A stretch of 64,000 nt of DNA from Verrucomicrobia bacterium LW23. Lineage in GTDB: Bacteria > Verrucomicrobiota > Verrucomicrobiia > Methylacidiphilales > UBA1321. The notes below the pieces were generated by a model that worked only from the letters and a program-made list of their open reading frames with translations, ran no database searches and was not told the origin of the DNA. Both the position numbers and the translations under genes were made by a program. The stretch is from assembly GCA_003054695.1 (NCBI GenBank), contig QAZA01000010.1, forward strand, positions 1-64,000. Direction: 5' to 3'. Shown here piece after piece: positions 9,465 to 17,186 of the stretch (positions are counted from its first letter, which is position 1; the number at the start of each line of letters is the position of its first letter).

Positions 9465-10340
9465 TTAGCTCTTGTAGATCTCCACGCCCGTGGAGCGCGT
9501 CAGGTCTTTAAAGAGCGCCATCAGCTTTTCCGTAACGGGGCCCACGTGGCCGGAGCCGATGGTGCGGCCGTCCACCTCGTACACGGGCACCACTTCCGCG
9601 CCGCTGCCGGTCAGGAAGATTTCGTCGGCGACGAACAGGTCGTAGCGCGTCAGGTTGGTCTCCACCACCGTCTTGCCGATGGATTTGGCCAGGTCGAAGA
9701 TGACCTTGCGGGTAAGGCCGCCAAGCGCGCCCGCATAAATAGGCGGGGTAAAGATCTCGCCCTTTTTGAGGACAAAGATGTTATCGCCCGTGCACTCCGC
9801 CACGTAGCCGTCCTGGTTCAGCATCACCGTCTCCTGCGCGCCGTAGAGGTTGCCCTCGATCTTGGCCAGGATGTTGTTGAGGTAGTTGAGCGACTTGATG
9901 GCCGGGCTCCACGCCGCCACGTTAATGCGCTGCGTGGCCGCGGTGTTGACGCGCAGGCCCTTGGTGTAGCACTCCTCGGGGTACAGGGAGATCGTGTCCG
10001 CAATGATAAACACGGTGGCCTTCGGGCACTTCTCCGGGTTGATGCCCAGGTTGCCCACGCCGCGCGTCACCACAAGGCGGATGTAGCCGTCCTTGAGCCC
10101 GTTGAGGCGGCAACACTCCAGCGTCGCTTCCTTGATCTCCTCATATGTCATGGGGATGTTGAGCATGATCGCCTTGGCGCTGTCCCAGAGGCGGTCCAGG
10201 TGCTCGTCCAGCAGGAATACGCGGCCGTTGTAGATGCGGATGCCTTCAAAAATGCCATCGCCGTAGAGCAAACCGTGATCGAACACGGATATTTTCGCGT
10301 CGGCTTTGTCCAGATATTGACCATCGATAAAGATCTTCAT
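9465..10340 (-). CDS. ilvE: Class IV PLP aminotransferase (IlvE-like)
   Basis: A 291-residue cytoplasmic fold-type IV aminotransferase, best matching branched-chain amino acid aminotransferase (BCAA + 2-oxoglutarate to keto acid + glutamate). The N-terminal FIDGQYL...VFDHGLLYGDGIFEGIR block and the PLP lysine Lys149 in SPAIKSLNYLNN are present, as are AECTGDNIFV and the cofactor-phosphate region around DEIFLTGSGAEVVPV. D-amino acid aminotransferase or aminodeoxychorismate lyase are the alternatives in this fold. Its start overlaps the stop of the LolD-like gene by four bases, an unexpected partner for an ABC transporter. Confidence 0.88.
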   Translation of the reverse strand: MKIFIDGQYLDKADAKISVFDHGLLYGDGIFEGIRIYNGRVFLLDEHLDRLWDSAKAIMLNIPMTYEEIKEATLECCRLNGLKDGYIRLVVTRGVGNLGINPEKCPKATVFIIADTISLYPEECYTKGLRVNTAATQRINVAAWSPAIKSLNYLNNILAKIEGNLYGAQETVMLNQDGYVAECTGDNIFVLKKGEIFTPPIYAGALGGLTRKVIFDLAKSIGKTVVETNLTRYDLFVADEIFLTGSGAEVVPVYEVDGRTIGSGHVGPVTEKLMALFKDLTRSTGVEIYKS

Positions 10341-11185
10341 GTGACTAATTGTCCGTCTCTCATCTGAAAGCGGAAGTGCCCCATGGCCGCCACGCTTTCG
10401 TCGTGAGTAACAAGGATTAATGTTTTCTGCTTTTCCCTTTGCAAGGCAAGCAGCAAATGGACGATCTCGCGTCCAGTTTTCGGATCGAGGTTGCCTGTGG
10501 GCTCATCCGCCAGCAACAATTCGGGGTCGTTGCGCAGGGCGCGGGCAATGGCCACACGCTGCTGCTCGCCGCCCGACATCTGTCGCGGCTTGTGGGTGGC
10601 GCGCCCCTTAAGTCCCACCATCTCAAGCAGTTCCTCCGCCTTTTTGCGGCTGCCGCGACGGGCCAGCATGGCGGGGATATCCACATTTTCCCACGCCGTC
10701 AGCTCCGGCAACAGCTGGTAGCTTTGAAAGATAAAACCGACGTTGAGGTTGCGCCACTCCGCCAGTTTATTGCGGCTCCACCCATAAATGCTTTCGCCCC
10801 GCCACATCACGCGCCCGCCGTCCGGCCGGTCGAGCCCGCCCAGCAAATGCAGCAGCGTGGATTTGCCGGAGCCCGACTGCCCCTGGATAATGCACGAGAG
10901 CCCGGCGGGGAAGTCCACATCCAGCCCGCGCAACACATCTAACTTGCTGGTGCCCATGGAGTACTGGCGCGTCAGCCCCTCCGCCCACAGCCGCACGGTA
11001 ACGTCCTGCCCGCCGCCGGCCGGCAGGGCAGCGCCGCCCAGCTTGAGGGCCGGGTTGTAAATCTCCTTTTGCGGCGCCAGCGCGGGCGCGGACGGCCCGG
11101 CCGGCGTGTGCTGCTGCTGCGCGGGGGAAGGCGCCGGCCTGGGATCGGATGGTGCAGGGGAGGATGCGGGAGGCGGATTACTCAT
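10337..11185 (-). CDS. lolD: LolD-like ABC transporter ATPase
   Basis: A 282-residue ATPase of the LolD/MacB branch. Walker [10 protein letters not shown] (102-110), Q-loop in [20 protein letters not shown], signature [15 protein letters not shown] (203-217), Walker [14 protein letters not shown] (223 on) and the H-loop ILVTHDE are intact. A Pro/Ala-rich extension of about 60 residues precedes the domain and is longer than usual for LolD. It overlaps the permease gene by eight bases, so the pair should form a lipoprotein-releasing or similar inner-membrane exporter. Confidence 0.93.
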   Translation of the reverse strand: MSNPPPASSPAPSDPRPAPSPAQQQHTPAGPSAPALAPQKEIYNPALKLGGAALPAGGGQDVTVRLWAEGLTRQYSMGTSKLDVLRGLDVDFPAGLSCIIQGQSGSGKSTLLHLLGGLDRPDGGRVMWRGESIYGWSRNKLAEWRNLNVGFIFQSYQLLPELTAWENVDIPAMLARRGSRKKAEELLEMVGLKGRATHKPRQMSGGEQQRVAIARALRNDPELLLADEPTGNLDPKTGREIVHLLLALQREKQKTLILVTHDESVAAMGHFRFQMRDGQLVT

Positions 11186-12569
11186 GGCGCAAGGCTTTCA
11201 CGGGGTCGATAAGCGCCGCGCGCATGGCGGGCAGCAGCGCGGCAAACACGCACACGCAAATCGCCGCAATAACCACGGCGACAACAAGCTCAGGCTCCAC
11301 AATGGCCGGAATGTTGGTAAAGCCATAAATATCCCTTGGAAACGCTTCGATGCCGAAGTTTTTGCTGAGAAAGGCGAGAAAGTCGTTGCGAATGTGCAGG
11401 CAAAACAGCCCCAGAATCACGCCGATGATGGAGCCGCACACCCCCACCACCAGCCCGTACATCGCAAAGATGGATCCCACCTGCAAGTCGTTGGCCCCCA
11501 TCGCCTTAAGCACGCCGATCTCGCCGGCTTTCTGCACCGTTACGGTAATGAGCGTGGAGCACAGGCCAAACGCCGCCACCACCATCACCACAAAAAGGAT
11601 GAGCGCCATCACCGCACGCTCCGTCGCAATTGCGCCCAGCAGCGATTTGTTGCGCTCCATCCACGGCACCGCGCGAATCGGCGGATCGGCAGAGCGCCAC
11701 GTCGGCAGCGACTCCAGCGCCTTTGCCGTGGCCATCGCCTGGATCGGATCCTTGATTTTTACCGCAATGCCATGCACGGAGCGCCCCAGCTTGTAAAAGC
11801 GCTGCCCGTTCTCCAGCGACACGATAAGGAAGTTGGAATCGAACGCATAGTACCCGGTGGCAAAGATGCCTGTTACCGTCATATCCACCGGCAAAATGCG
11901 CTCCTCCATGTCCGGCTCCGGCAGCGGGTCCTGTCCCGGCTGGTTGCCCTGCGGCGGCCGGCTAGTCGCGTTGGTGGCCCCGCCCGAGCCCTGCGGCGCC
12001 TCCGGGCCGATCGCCTCGCGAAACGCCTTGCTCTCCGTAATGGTGCTGGGCGCAAACACGGTAATCGTATCGCCCACCAGCACGTTGTTGCGGCGCGCCC
12101 AGTCGGCGCCCACCAGCACGGAGTCGCCGCGCAGCTCAAACTCGCCCGGAGGAGAACCCTCCGCCTCCGTGCGGATATAGCGTTTGACCGGCAGCACCGG
12201 GTCATCGCGATCGGGCGGAATCCCGCGAATGGTAGGCGTGGACACCTTGCCGGACCGCGGCGACTTGACCAGCACCGGCCCCACCGCAAATGGCGTAGCC
12301 GCAAGCACATCCGGCTGCCGCAACACTTCCTTTACCAGCTGGTCCGGATCGTCCAGAAGGCCGTCGCGCACCACGTCAATATGCGCGTTAAACTCGGTAA
12401 TCTTGTCCGTAAGCTCCTTGCGAAACCCGGACATCACGCTCAGCACCAGCACCAGCACTGCCACACCCAGGGTAACGCCCAGGATGGAAATAACGGTGAT
12501 AACAGACACGAAATTGCGCTGCGGCCGAATGTACCGCACGGCAAGAAACAGCTCAACAGGCAGATTCAC
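11178..12569 (-). CDS. LolC/LolE-like lipoprotein-releasing permease (FtsX family)
   Basis: A 463-residue permease with one N-terminal helix (SVITVISILGVTLGVAVLVLVL), a large periplasmic MacB-PCD-like domain and three C-terminal helices, the topology of LolC/LolE. The motif SVMSGFRKELTDKI after TM1 and KAMGAN before the last helices are characteristic. A GTG start at 12569 is proposed because the protein then begins MNLPVELFLAVRYIRP, the usual LolC start; the frame is open further upstream. A Gln/Pro-rich insertion near the middle of the periplasmic domain makes it longer than the usual 400-415 residues. Confidence 0.88.
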   Translation of the reverse strand: MNLPVELFLAVRYIRPQRNFVSVITVISILGVTLGVAVLVLVLSVMSGFRKELTDKITEFNAHIDVVRDGLLDDPDQLVKEVLRQPDVLAATPFAVGPVLVKSPRSGKVSTPTIRGIPPDRDDPVLPVKRYIRTEAEGSPPGEFELRGDSVLVGADWARRNNVLVGDTITVFAPSTITESKAFREAIGPEAPQGSGGATNATSRPPQGNQPGQDPLPEPDMEERILPVDMTVTGIFATGYYAFDSNFLIVSLENGQRFYKLGRSVHGIAVKIKDPIQAMATAKALESLPTWRSADPPIRAVPWMERNKSLLGAIATERAVMALILFVVMVVAAFGLCSTLITVTVQKAGEIGVLKAMGANDLQVGSIFAMYGLVVGVCGSIIGVILGLFCLHIRNDFLAFLSKNFGIEAFPRDIYGFTNIPAIVEPELVVAVVIAAICVCVFAALLPAMRAALIDPVKALRHE

Positions 12570-12630
12570 GCCGACAGCATAGCCGTATCCCAGCAAACGG
12601 CAATGGTTTATCCCCGGCAAATTGCCTCTC

Positions 12631-12966
12631 CTACCCAAGCCCGCTGAACAGCCCGCCAATGCCCTCCGCCACGGCACCCACCGCGGCGGATGCGCCTTCC
12701 GCCACCGGGCTCAGCAGCCCGGCACCGGTGGAGACAACCGTTTCGGTTGCGCCGGCAACGGTGCTTGTGGTGGAGGTTACCACCTCGATAAGGCTTCCCG
12801 TCACGTCCGCCAGGTCCAGCGCGTTTCCTGCTGCATCCCCAACGGTGCTGTCGACTTGCGTGCCCTGCCGCCTCGCCTCATCGGCATGATGCTGCGCCAT
12901 AATCTGCCGTACACGCTCGGCGGACTCCGCCTCCGAAAGAGGCTGCTGGGGAAGATAAGGGTTCAT
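12631..12966 (-). CDS. Hypothetical protein, Ala/Gly/Val-rich C-terminus
   Basis: A 111-residue product of unknown function. The first 35 residues are charged and helical (EAESAERVRQIMAQHHADEA); the rest is rich in Ala, Gly, Thr and Val without a clear membrane span. The start at 12966 (MNPYLPQQPL) is preferred over a longer frame. It precedes the Lol permease on the same strand, 61 bases upstream, and may be cotranscribed. No family recognised. Confidence 0.6.
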   Translation of the reverse strand: MNPYLPQQPLSEAESAERVRQIMAQHHADEARRQGTQVDSTVGDAAGNALDLADVTGSLIEVVTSTTSTVAGATETVVSTGAGLLSPVAEGASAAVGAVAEGIGGLFSGLG

Positions 12967-13487
12967 GAGAGTTGTGTATTTTAGCGAAGGGAAGGAAGAG
13001 AAAAGCCGCAAGGCGACCACTGTCGACCGACCCGCGCACTGCCGGGATAACGAAGCAGCGGCGAAAACTTATGCACCAATCTCGCCCACGCAAGCGCTTT
13101 TTCCACACGCCTGCGCATCTCACACATCTAAACAGTCGCGGCGTGAACCACGATCGGCGATTCGAATAACACTCGCGAACAAGCCTGCACTGACAATCGT
13201 CCCCTCCCCCGTAGCGTACGTTGCGCGTCTGCCCGTTGCGGCCGTTGCGTGAAAATCCGCTCCACGCCTCGCTACACGCGATAACTCGGCATAGTCCATA
13301 GAGGATTTTCACGCAACGGCCGCAACGGGCAGATACGCAACGTACGCTACGGGGGGAAGGGAAAACGTGAGCAGGCCTTGCACTGAGTCAGCGATGAACA
13401 ACGGGTAGCGTCAAAAACTGCATACACCTTTACTTAACACGCGCTCCCCTTAGGCCACTTCGTACCGCTGTTTGGCCTTTTAAGGAA
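12967..13487. other. Gene-free intergenic region
   Basis: No convincing gene was found in these 521 bases. The central part is occupied by the palindrome at 13206-13355. The flanks contain only short frames without family features. Confidence 0.7.
13206..13355. repeat. Long imperfect palindrome
   Basis: The arm 13206-13258 (CCCCCGTAGCGTACG...AAAATCC) is matched by the inverted arm 13303-13355 with about two mismatches, around a 44-base spacer. The near-perfect 53-base stem resembles the design of the repeats at 42-165 and 1934-2160 but has a different sequence. Confidence 0.88.
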
Positions 13488-13667
13488 CTACTCCCGTCCC
13501 ACGCGCTTCAGCAAATACCGGGCCACGCGTTGCGCCTCCACCAGCTCCTCCTTCAGGCGATCCACCGCCTTGCGAGCCTGCTTCAGCTCCCCAGCCACCA
13601 GCTTGCGCCGGGCGCGCTTTTGCAATGCGCTGGGGGTAAGAGATGGTGCTGGCTTGGAATCATTCAT
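13488..13667 (-). CDS. Small coiled-coil protein
   Basis: A 59-residue frame read directly from the sequence, MNDSKPAPSLTPSALQ then basic helical sequence with heptad-like KQARKAVDRLKEELVEAQRV. It is strongly basic and predicted helical. Function unknown. It stands alone between the palindrome at 13206-13355 and the hairpins downstream of the superoxide dismutase gene. Confidence 0.5.
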   Translation of the reverse strand: MNDSKPAPSLTPSALQKRARRKLVAGELKQARKAVDRLKEELVEAQRVARYLLKRVGRE

Positions 13668-13753
13668 AGTGTGCCCCGAGATACATCCGCATTTGCAGGT
13701 GCGCGGCTAACATCGCACAACACCGGGCCAGAGTCACGCCCGTCTCACAACAA

Positions 13754-13796
13754 AGGAGCAGGTTTCCCTGCAAGATGCAAGGAAGCACCTGCTCCT
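13754..13796. repeat. Hairpin upstream of the small coiled-coil gene
   Basis: AGGAGCAGGT (13754-13763) is inverted as ACCTGCTCCT (13787-13796), and pairing continues inward with one mismatch (TTCCCTGC / GCAAGGAA). It sits between the dismutase gene and the small coiled-coil gene, both on the minus strand. It may act as a terminator or attenuator, without a clear U-tract. Confidence 0.5.
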
Positions 13797-13817
13797 GAAG
13801 CCGCTTTTTCCCAACGC

Positions 13818-13844
13818 ACCACCACCCGCACGCGGGGCGGTGGT
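13818..13844 (-). terminator. GC-rich hairpin after the superoxide dismutase gene
   Basis: ACCACC...CGC and its inverted partner GCG...GGTGGT form a very stable stem 41 bases past the dismutase stop codon. No clear run of U follows on the minus strand, so intrinsic termination is possible but not certain. Confidence 0.4.
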
Positions 13845-13884
13845 CGTCGTAAAGGCTTTACTACCAGGCGCTAAACGCCAGTTC

Positions 13885-14499
13885 TCAGGCCTTGGGCAGA
13901 CGCGCGGCTACCGCCGTCCAGTCCACGTGAGCCAGAAACTCGTCGATGTAGCCGGCGCGCGCGGTGTAGAAATCCGCGTAGTACGCATGCTCATACACGT
14001 CCAGGCCCAGCAGCGGCGTTACGCCCCACACGGGGTACGTGTTCTGCGCGTCGCCAATGTAGTTGAACAGCTTGCCGGTCTCGTTATCGATACCCGTCCA
14101 GGCCCAGCCGCGCGCTGCGATGCCGGTCGCCTTAAGGTCCTTCTTGTACGCCTCAAACGATCCGAAATCGCGGTCAATCAGCTCCGCAATCGCGCCCGTG
14201 GCCACGCCGTCGCCACCGAGAATGTCGAAATAAAGCTCGTGATTCTTGAGACCGCCCACCGCAAACGTGAAATCCACCTTAAGGTTGCGGATAACCGAAG
14301 CGATCTGATTCGCCACCGCCGGATCAGCGGGATCGGGCGTGCCCAGCTTCTCAATGGCCTCCAGGATGCCGTTGGACTTGTTGACGTAACCCGTATAGAG
14401 CTTCAGGTGCTCTTCGTGAGTTTTGTCGGAGATTTTCCCGGTCTTGCCTTTAACTTTGGCGAGGAGAGCTGCCTGTTTGTTCTCGTATTTATATGCCAT
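13885..14499 (-). CDS. sod: Fe/Mn superoxide dismutase
   Basis: A 204-residue cytoplasmic superoxide dismutase. The start at 14499 gives MAYKYENKQAALLA and a family-typical length; the frame extends upstream but that part is not protein-like. Ligand regions are present: DKTHEEHLKLYTGYV for the first histidine, GLKNHELYFDILGG for the second, and GLDVYEHAYYADF, supplying the Asp and last His. The first helix deviates from the common HHxxHH pattern (THEEHL). I cannot tell Fe from Mn preference. Monocistronic by spacing. Confidence 0.92.
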   Translation of the reverse strand: MAYKYENKQAALLAKVKGKTGKISDKTHEEHLKLYTGYVNKSNGILEAIEKLGTPDPADPAVANQIASVIRNLKVDFTFAVGGLKNHELYFDILGGDGVATGAIAELIDRDFGSFEAYKKDLKATGIAARGWAWTGIDNETGKLFNYIGDAQNTYPVWGVTPLLGLDVYEHAYYADFYTARAGYIDEFLAHVDWTAVAARLPKA

Positions 14500-15041
14500 A
14501 ACAATGCAATTGCAGTTTGGTTGCTGCCAGGCGCGCGCAGGTTCAGAGCGATATCGCCGCCCCTTGCTCCCACGCTGTCCCGGCACGTCCCTGTCTGTGT
14601 GTGTAGCGGAGCTAAGCATCCCAGCCTAAGCCACCCCGCCGCCCCGGTCAAGTTGGATGACCACGACGTACACGGCGCAGCCCGGCAAAGCCTGTATGGG
14701 CCGGGAGCAGGGACTGAATCCTGTAAAGATGACAGACTTTTGAGGAATTTCAATGCCAAACAGGACAAAACTCATCTTGTATAAAAGATGGGGGATGGCT
14801 CGGTGTGGGACGCAAAGACAATGAGATTCAAGCTCACAGGCCTGTCCTGTAAGGAGTGTAAAGTGTTGATGCGACACCCGGGGAACATTCTTGGTTCCGC
14901 GCTTTACACTCCCGCAAATAGACAAACTTGGCAAGGGCGAGTAAGTCGCCATTGCCTCCGATGCCGAGATCGCGCGTCCTCATCCCTCGCGACGGCGCCC
15001 GATGCGCCGTCCGCTACCGGGGTTCCAGCGCCGCGCGCTGG
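14500..15041. other. Intergenic region with stem-loop
   Basis: No gene supported here. GGAGTGTAAAG (14853-14863) and its exact inverse CTTTACACTCC (14902-14912) form an 11-bp stem, and ACAGGCCTGT near 14836 is a perfect palindrome. The region follows the isomerase gene and precedes the dismutase gene on the minus strand, so it should hold the isomerase terminator and the dismutase promoter. Confidence 0.5.
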
Positions 15042-15959
15042 CTAGACGGGATTCGGCACGAAGTAACCGCCGCGGCACTGCTTCAGATAATTCAGCCCGT
15101 GCACCTGGCCGGTCATCTCCAGGTCGCCCTTGTAAATCGGGTCGTGCCAGCCTTCAATATCGATCGAGCCGGTGAAGCCGCCGATGCGCAGGTCGCTGAT
15201 AATATCCGTCCAGTTGCAGTCGCCAAAGCCGGGCGTGCGGTGGAAGACAAACGGCTTGTTGCCGCCGATGCCGTTCTTCTTCACCACGTCCCAGTGAATC
15301 GTCGCGTCCTTGCCGTGCACGTGAAAGATCTTGCCTTTGCCCAGCCACTCGCGCAGCTGCGGCATCGGGTCGGTCAGCTCGCACATCTGGTGGCACGGCT
15401 CCCACTCCAGGCCGATGTTGGCGTCGGGCACGGCGTCAAACATCAGCTCCCATGCGGCGGGGTTGTGCGCAATGTTCCAGTCGCCGGATTTCCAGTTGCC
15501 GCCCATTGCGCAATTCTCAAACGCCAGCTTGACGCCCTTGTCCGCGGCGCGCTTGGCCAGGTCGCTCCACACTTCCTTAAACCGTGGGATGGAATCCGGG
15601 ATGGAAGCGCCGACGACGCGCCCGGTAAAGCCGCACACCAGGTTGGTGCCAAAGGCCGATGCGCTATCGATGGCCGTGCGCAGCCCCGCCAGCGTCTCCG
15701 CGTCGATCTCCTTGGTGCCCATGGGGTTGCCAAACATGCCGATGGACGAGACGATGGCCCCGGAGCCATCCTCCGCCAGCACATCGAGCGTGCGTTTGCC
15801 AAGGTCCTGCAGGTCAACGCCATCCAGCTTTTGCCAAAAGTTGATCTGGAAGCTTTCAAACCCGTGCGGGAGAATCTGTTTGATGTAAGCCGGGGTATCC
15901 TTACCCTTGCCGGCCAGCGTACCAATGCGAATCTTTTCGAGCGAGAGATCGTGTTTCAT
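15042..15959 (-). CDS. Sugar phosphate isomerase/epimerase (AP endonuclease 2-like TIM barrel)
   Basis: A 305-residue protein of the xylose-isomerase-like TIM-barrel superfamily. Metal-site acidic and His residues are expected in KLAFENCAMGG, IGLEWEPCHQ, IFHVHGKDA and the C-terminal SIDIEGWHDP. Members interconvert ketoses or keto-sugar derivatives in carbohydrate and inositol catabolism; the substrate cannot be read from sequence. The start at 15959 yields MKHDLSLEKIRIGTLAG. The next gene of similar metabolic flavour (Gfo/Idh/MocA) is on the far side of the prophage, suggesting the insertion split a carbohydrate locus. Confidence 0.85.
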   Translation of the reverse strand: MKHDLSLEKIRIGTLAGKGKDTPAYIKQILPHGFESFQINFWQKLDGVDLQDLGKRTLDVLAEDGSGAIVSSIGMFGNPMGTKEIDAETLAGLRTAIDSASAFGTNLVCGFTGRVVGASIPDSIPRFKEVWSDLAKRAADKGVKLAFENCAMGGNWKSGDWNIAHNPAAWELMFDAVPDANIGLEWEPCHQMCELTDPMPQLREWLGKGKIFHVHGKDATIHWDVVKKNGIGGNKPFVFHRTPGFGDCNWTDIISDLRIGGFTGSIDIEGWHDPIYKGDLEMTGQVHGLNYLKQCRGGYFVPNPV

Positions 15960-16144
15960 GAAGAAGTGAGAAGTCAGGAGCAGCCCGCGCTGACAGGGTG
16001 CCTCAGGGGGAGTTAAAGGCGGTGATGCGGGCAATCCTGATGTGTGGTGTATAGCACTTGAACCAAAAGAAAAGCGAAAATTTGTGGGATGCGTCCCCCC
16101 GTGCACAGCGGCCACCCGCCATGCACCTGAAGCGAAAGGGCTCT

Positions 16145-16200
16145 TTTAACCACGAAACACACGAATCACACGAAATTTACGGAGGGGACGAAAAGGGGAT
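16145..16200 (+). repeat. TTTAACCACGAA repeat, left copy
   Basis: TTTAACCACGAAACACACGA... through GGAGGGGACGAAAAGGGGAT is matched in inverted orientation by 56461-56510 on the other side of the prophage, with about 10 extra bases here from a duplicated ACACACGAAT unit. In the uninterrupted chromosome the two copies would be only about 310 bases apart and facing each other. Confidence 0.8.
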
Positions 16201-16586
16201 TGGGGGGAGGGATTGTAAGTTAAAGTGTCGGGTAAGTGTACGTAGTTATTACTTTACTCATAATGAGATAATCTTAGAGGAAAGTTAATAAGCTGATTTC
16301 ATGAAGATAATATATATATCATGAAGTCTGTGCGTTAATCCTCTCATACGGTTTCTCATCCCCCTTCGCGTCTTTTGCGTCCTTTGCGTCCTTTGCGCGA
16401 ACTCCCCCACACGTATTGCATGACGAATAGGTGAGGCAAAGCGCTTACCTGATTCCGCGCAGAGGACGCAACGAACGCGAAGGTCGCAAAGGGGGGGGGG
16501 AGGAGTCAGATGAAAGATAATAAGAGTAAAAAAGCTTCCTGCTTATCTCAAGATAAGCAAAGACTCACTCCATACACAACCACCCA

Positions 16587-16591
16587 CAATC
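16587..16591. repeat. Candidate target-site duplication, left copy (CAATC)
   Basis: CAATC directly precedes the left end of the prophage and recurs at 56449-56453 directly after its right end. Five base pairs is the duplication made by Mu-family transposases. A shorter CAAT match is also possible, because the exact terminal base is uncertain. Confidence 0.6.
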
Positions 16592-16598
16592 GTAACCG

Positions 16599-16665
16599 CC
16601 CAAAATAAATGAAAAGGGTGGCCCAAAATAAATGAAAAGGGTCGAGGGGCCAAACGGAAAAGGGT
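16599..16665 (+). repeat. Left-end transposase-binding repeat array
   Basis: Two identical 21-bp copies (core AAAATAAATGAAAAGGG) at 16599-16619 and 16622-16642, spaced 23 bases apart, and a degenerate third copy at about 16650-16665 (CCAAACGGAAAAGGGT). Inverted copies occur only at the right end. By analogy with the Mu attL/attR subsites these are the likely MuA binding sites. Confidence 0.85.
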
Positions 16666-16670
16666 GTGGG

Positions 16671-17165
16671 TCAACTTGGCGCGGGGGGCCAAGCACCGGC
16701 CCAGGCGGGTTTGACCTGTGACCGGTAGGCCTTCAGGAATGACTTTGCCAACGCGCGGGTGGGCAGGGTGTGGATGTGCTCATGGATGTCCATGAGAGCT
16801 TCCGGGGCTTCGGGATCACCATCGGCGTCCAGGACACCCATGGCGCCGAGATCGGCCATCAGGGCGGTGTAGTCCCCTACTGTTACGCCAAAGACGATGG
16901 TCTTGCCTTCGAGGGTGATGGGGCATCCGGCGGCGGCTGCGTTGGTGATGGACTGGAGGCGGCTCGCTTCCGCTTGCTTGGCAGCGGCTACGTTGGAGGG
17001 GTAGTCTGTGGTCAGGATGGCGTTACCGGCGGCGACTTGCTCCGGGCTGGCCTCGGGCTGGTAGGCAATCGAGAGGGCATCTGCCCCAGGGCCGGGGGTG
17101 ATGATGATCTGCGCGTACGGGATCTCCGCGGCGTCCAGCAGGGATTTGAGGGTGGCGATGCTCAT
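16671..17165 (-). CDS. Phage tail fibre-associated / assembly-like protein
   Basis: A 164-residue protein at the extreme left end of the prophage, stopping six bases from the end-repeat array. It follows the fibre gene with 21 bases between, the usual place for a fibre chaperone. Helical, Ala-rich central part (AAAKQAEASRLQSITNAAAAGCP), with an acidic Asp/Glu/Pro stretch (VLDADGDPEAPEAL). No definite family assignment; chaperone role inferred from position. Confidence 0.55.
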   Translation of the reverse strand: MSIATLKSLLDAAEIPYAQIIITPGPGADALSIAYQPEASPEQVAAGNAILTTDYPSNVAAAKQAEASRLQSITNAAAAGCPITLEGKTIVFGVTVGDYTALMADLGAMGVLDADGDPEAPEALMDIHEHIHTLPTRALAKSFLKAYRSQVKPAWAGAWPPAPS

Positions 17166-17186
17166 GATCGTTGGCTGTGGGGGGGG

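Larger units (their letters stand above)
15960..16591. other. Repeat-rich intergenic region left of the prophage
   Basis: No gene supported. It contains the TTTAACCACGAA-type repeat (16145-16200), an AT-rich patch (about 16215-16325), a run of imperfect direct repeats of the GCGTCCTTTGC type (about 16370-16400) with partly inverted relatives near 16465-16490, and a G9 homopolymer (16492-16500). The prophage lies in this kind of repetitive DNA rather than in a tRNA or a gene. Confidence 0.6.

Noticed and set aside
11106-12647. A 513-codon plus-strand frame opposite the Lol genes
   Set aside because: His/Arg-rich shadow without family features; the minus strand encodes LolD and its permease.
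16492-16500. G9 run as a phase-variable element
   Set aside because: It lies in repetitive intergenic DNA with no adjacent start codon or promoter to switch.
16599-16665. CRISPR-like array
   Set aside because: Only two to three copies with a two-base spacer and inverted partners at the other prophage end; they are transposase-binding sites.
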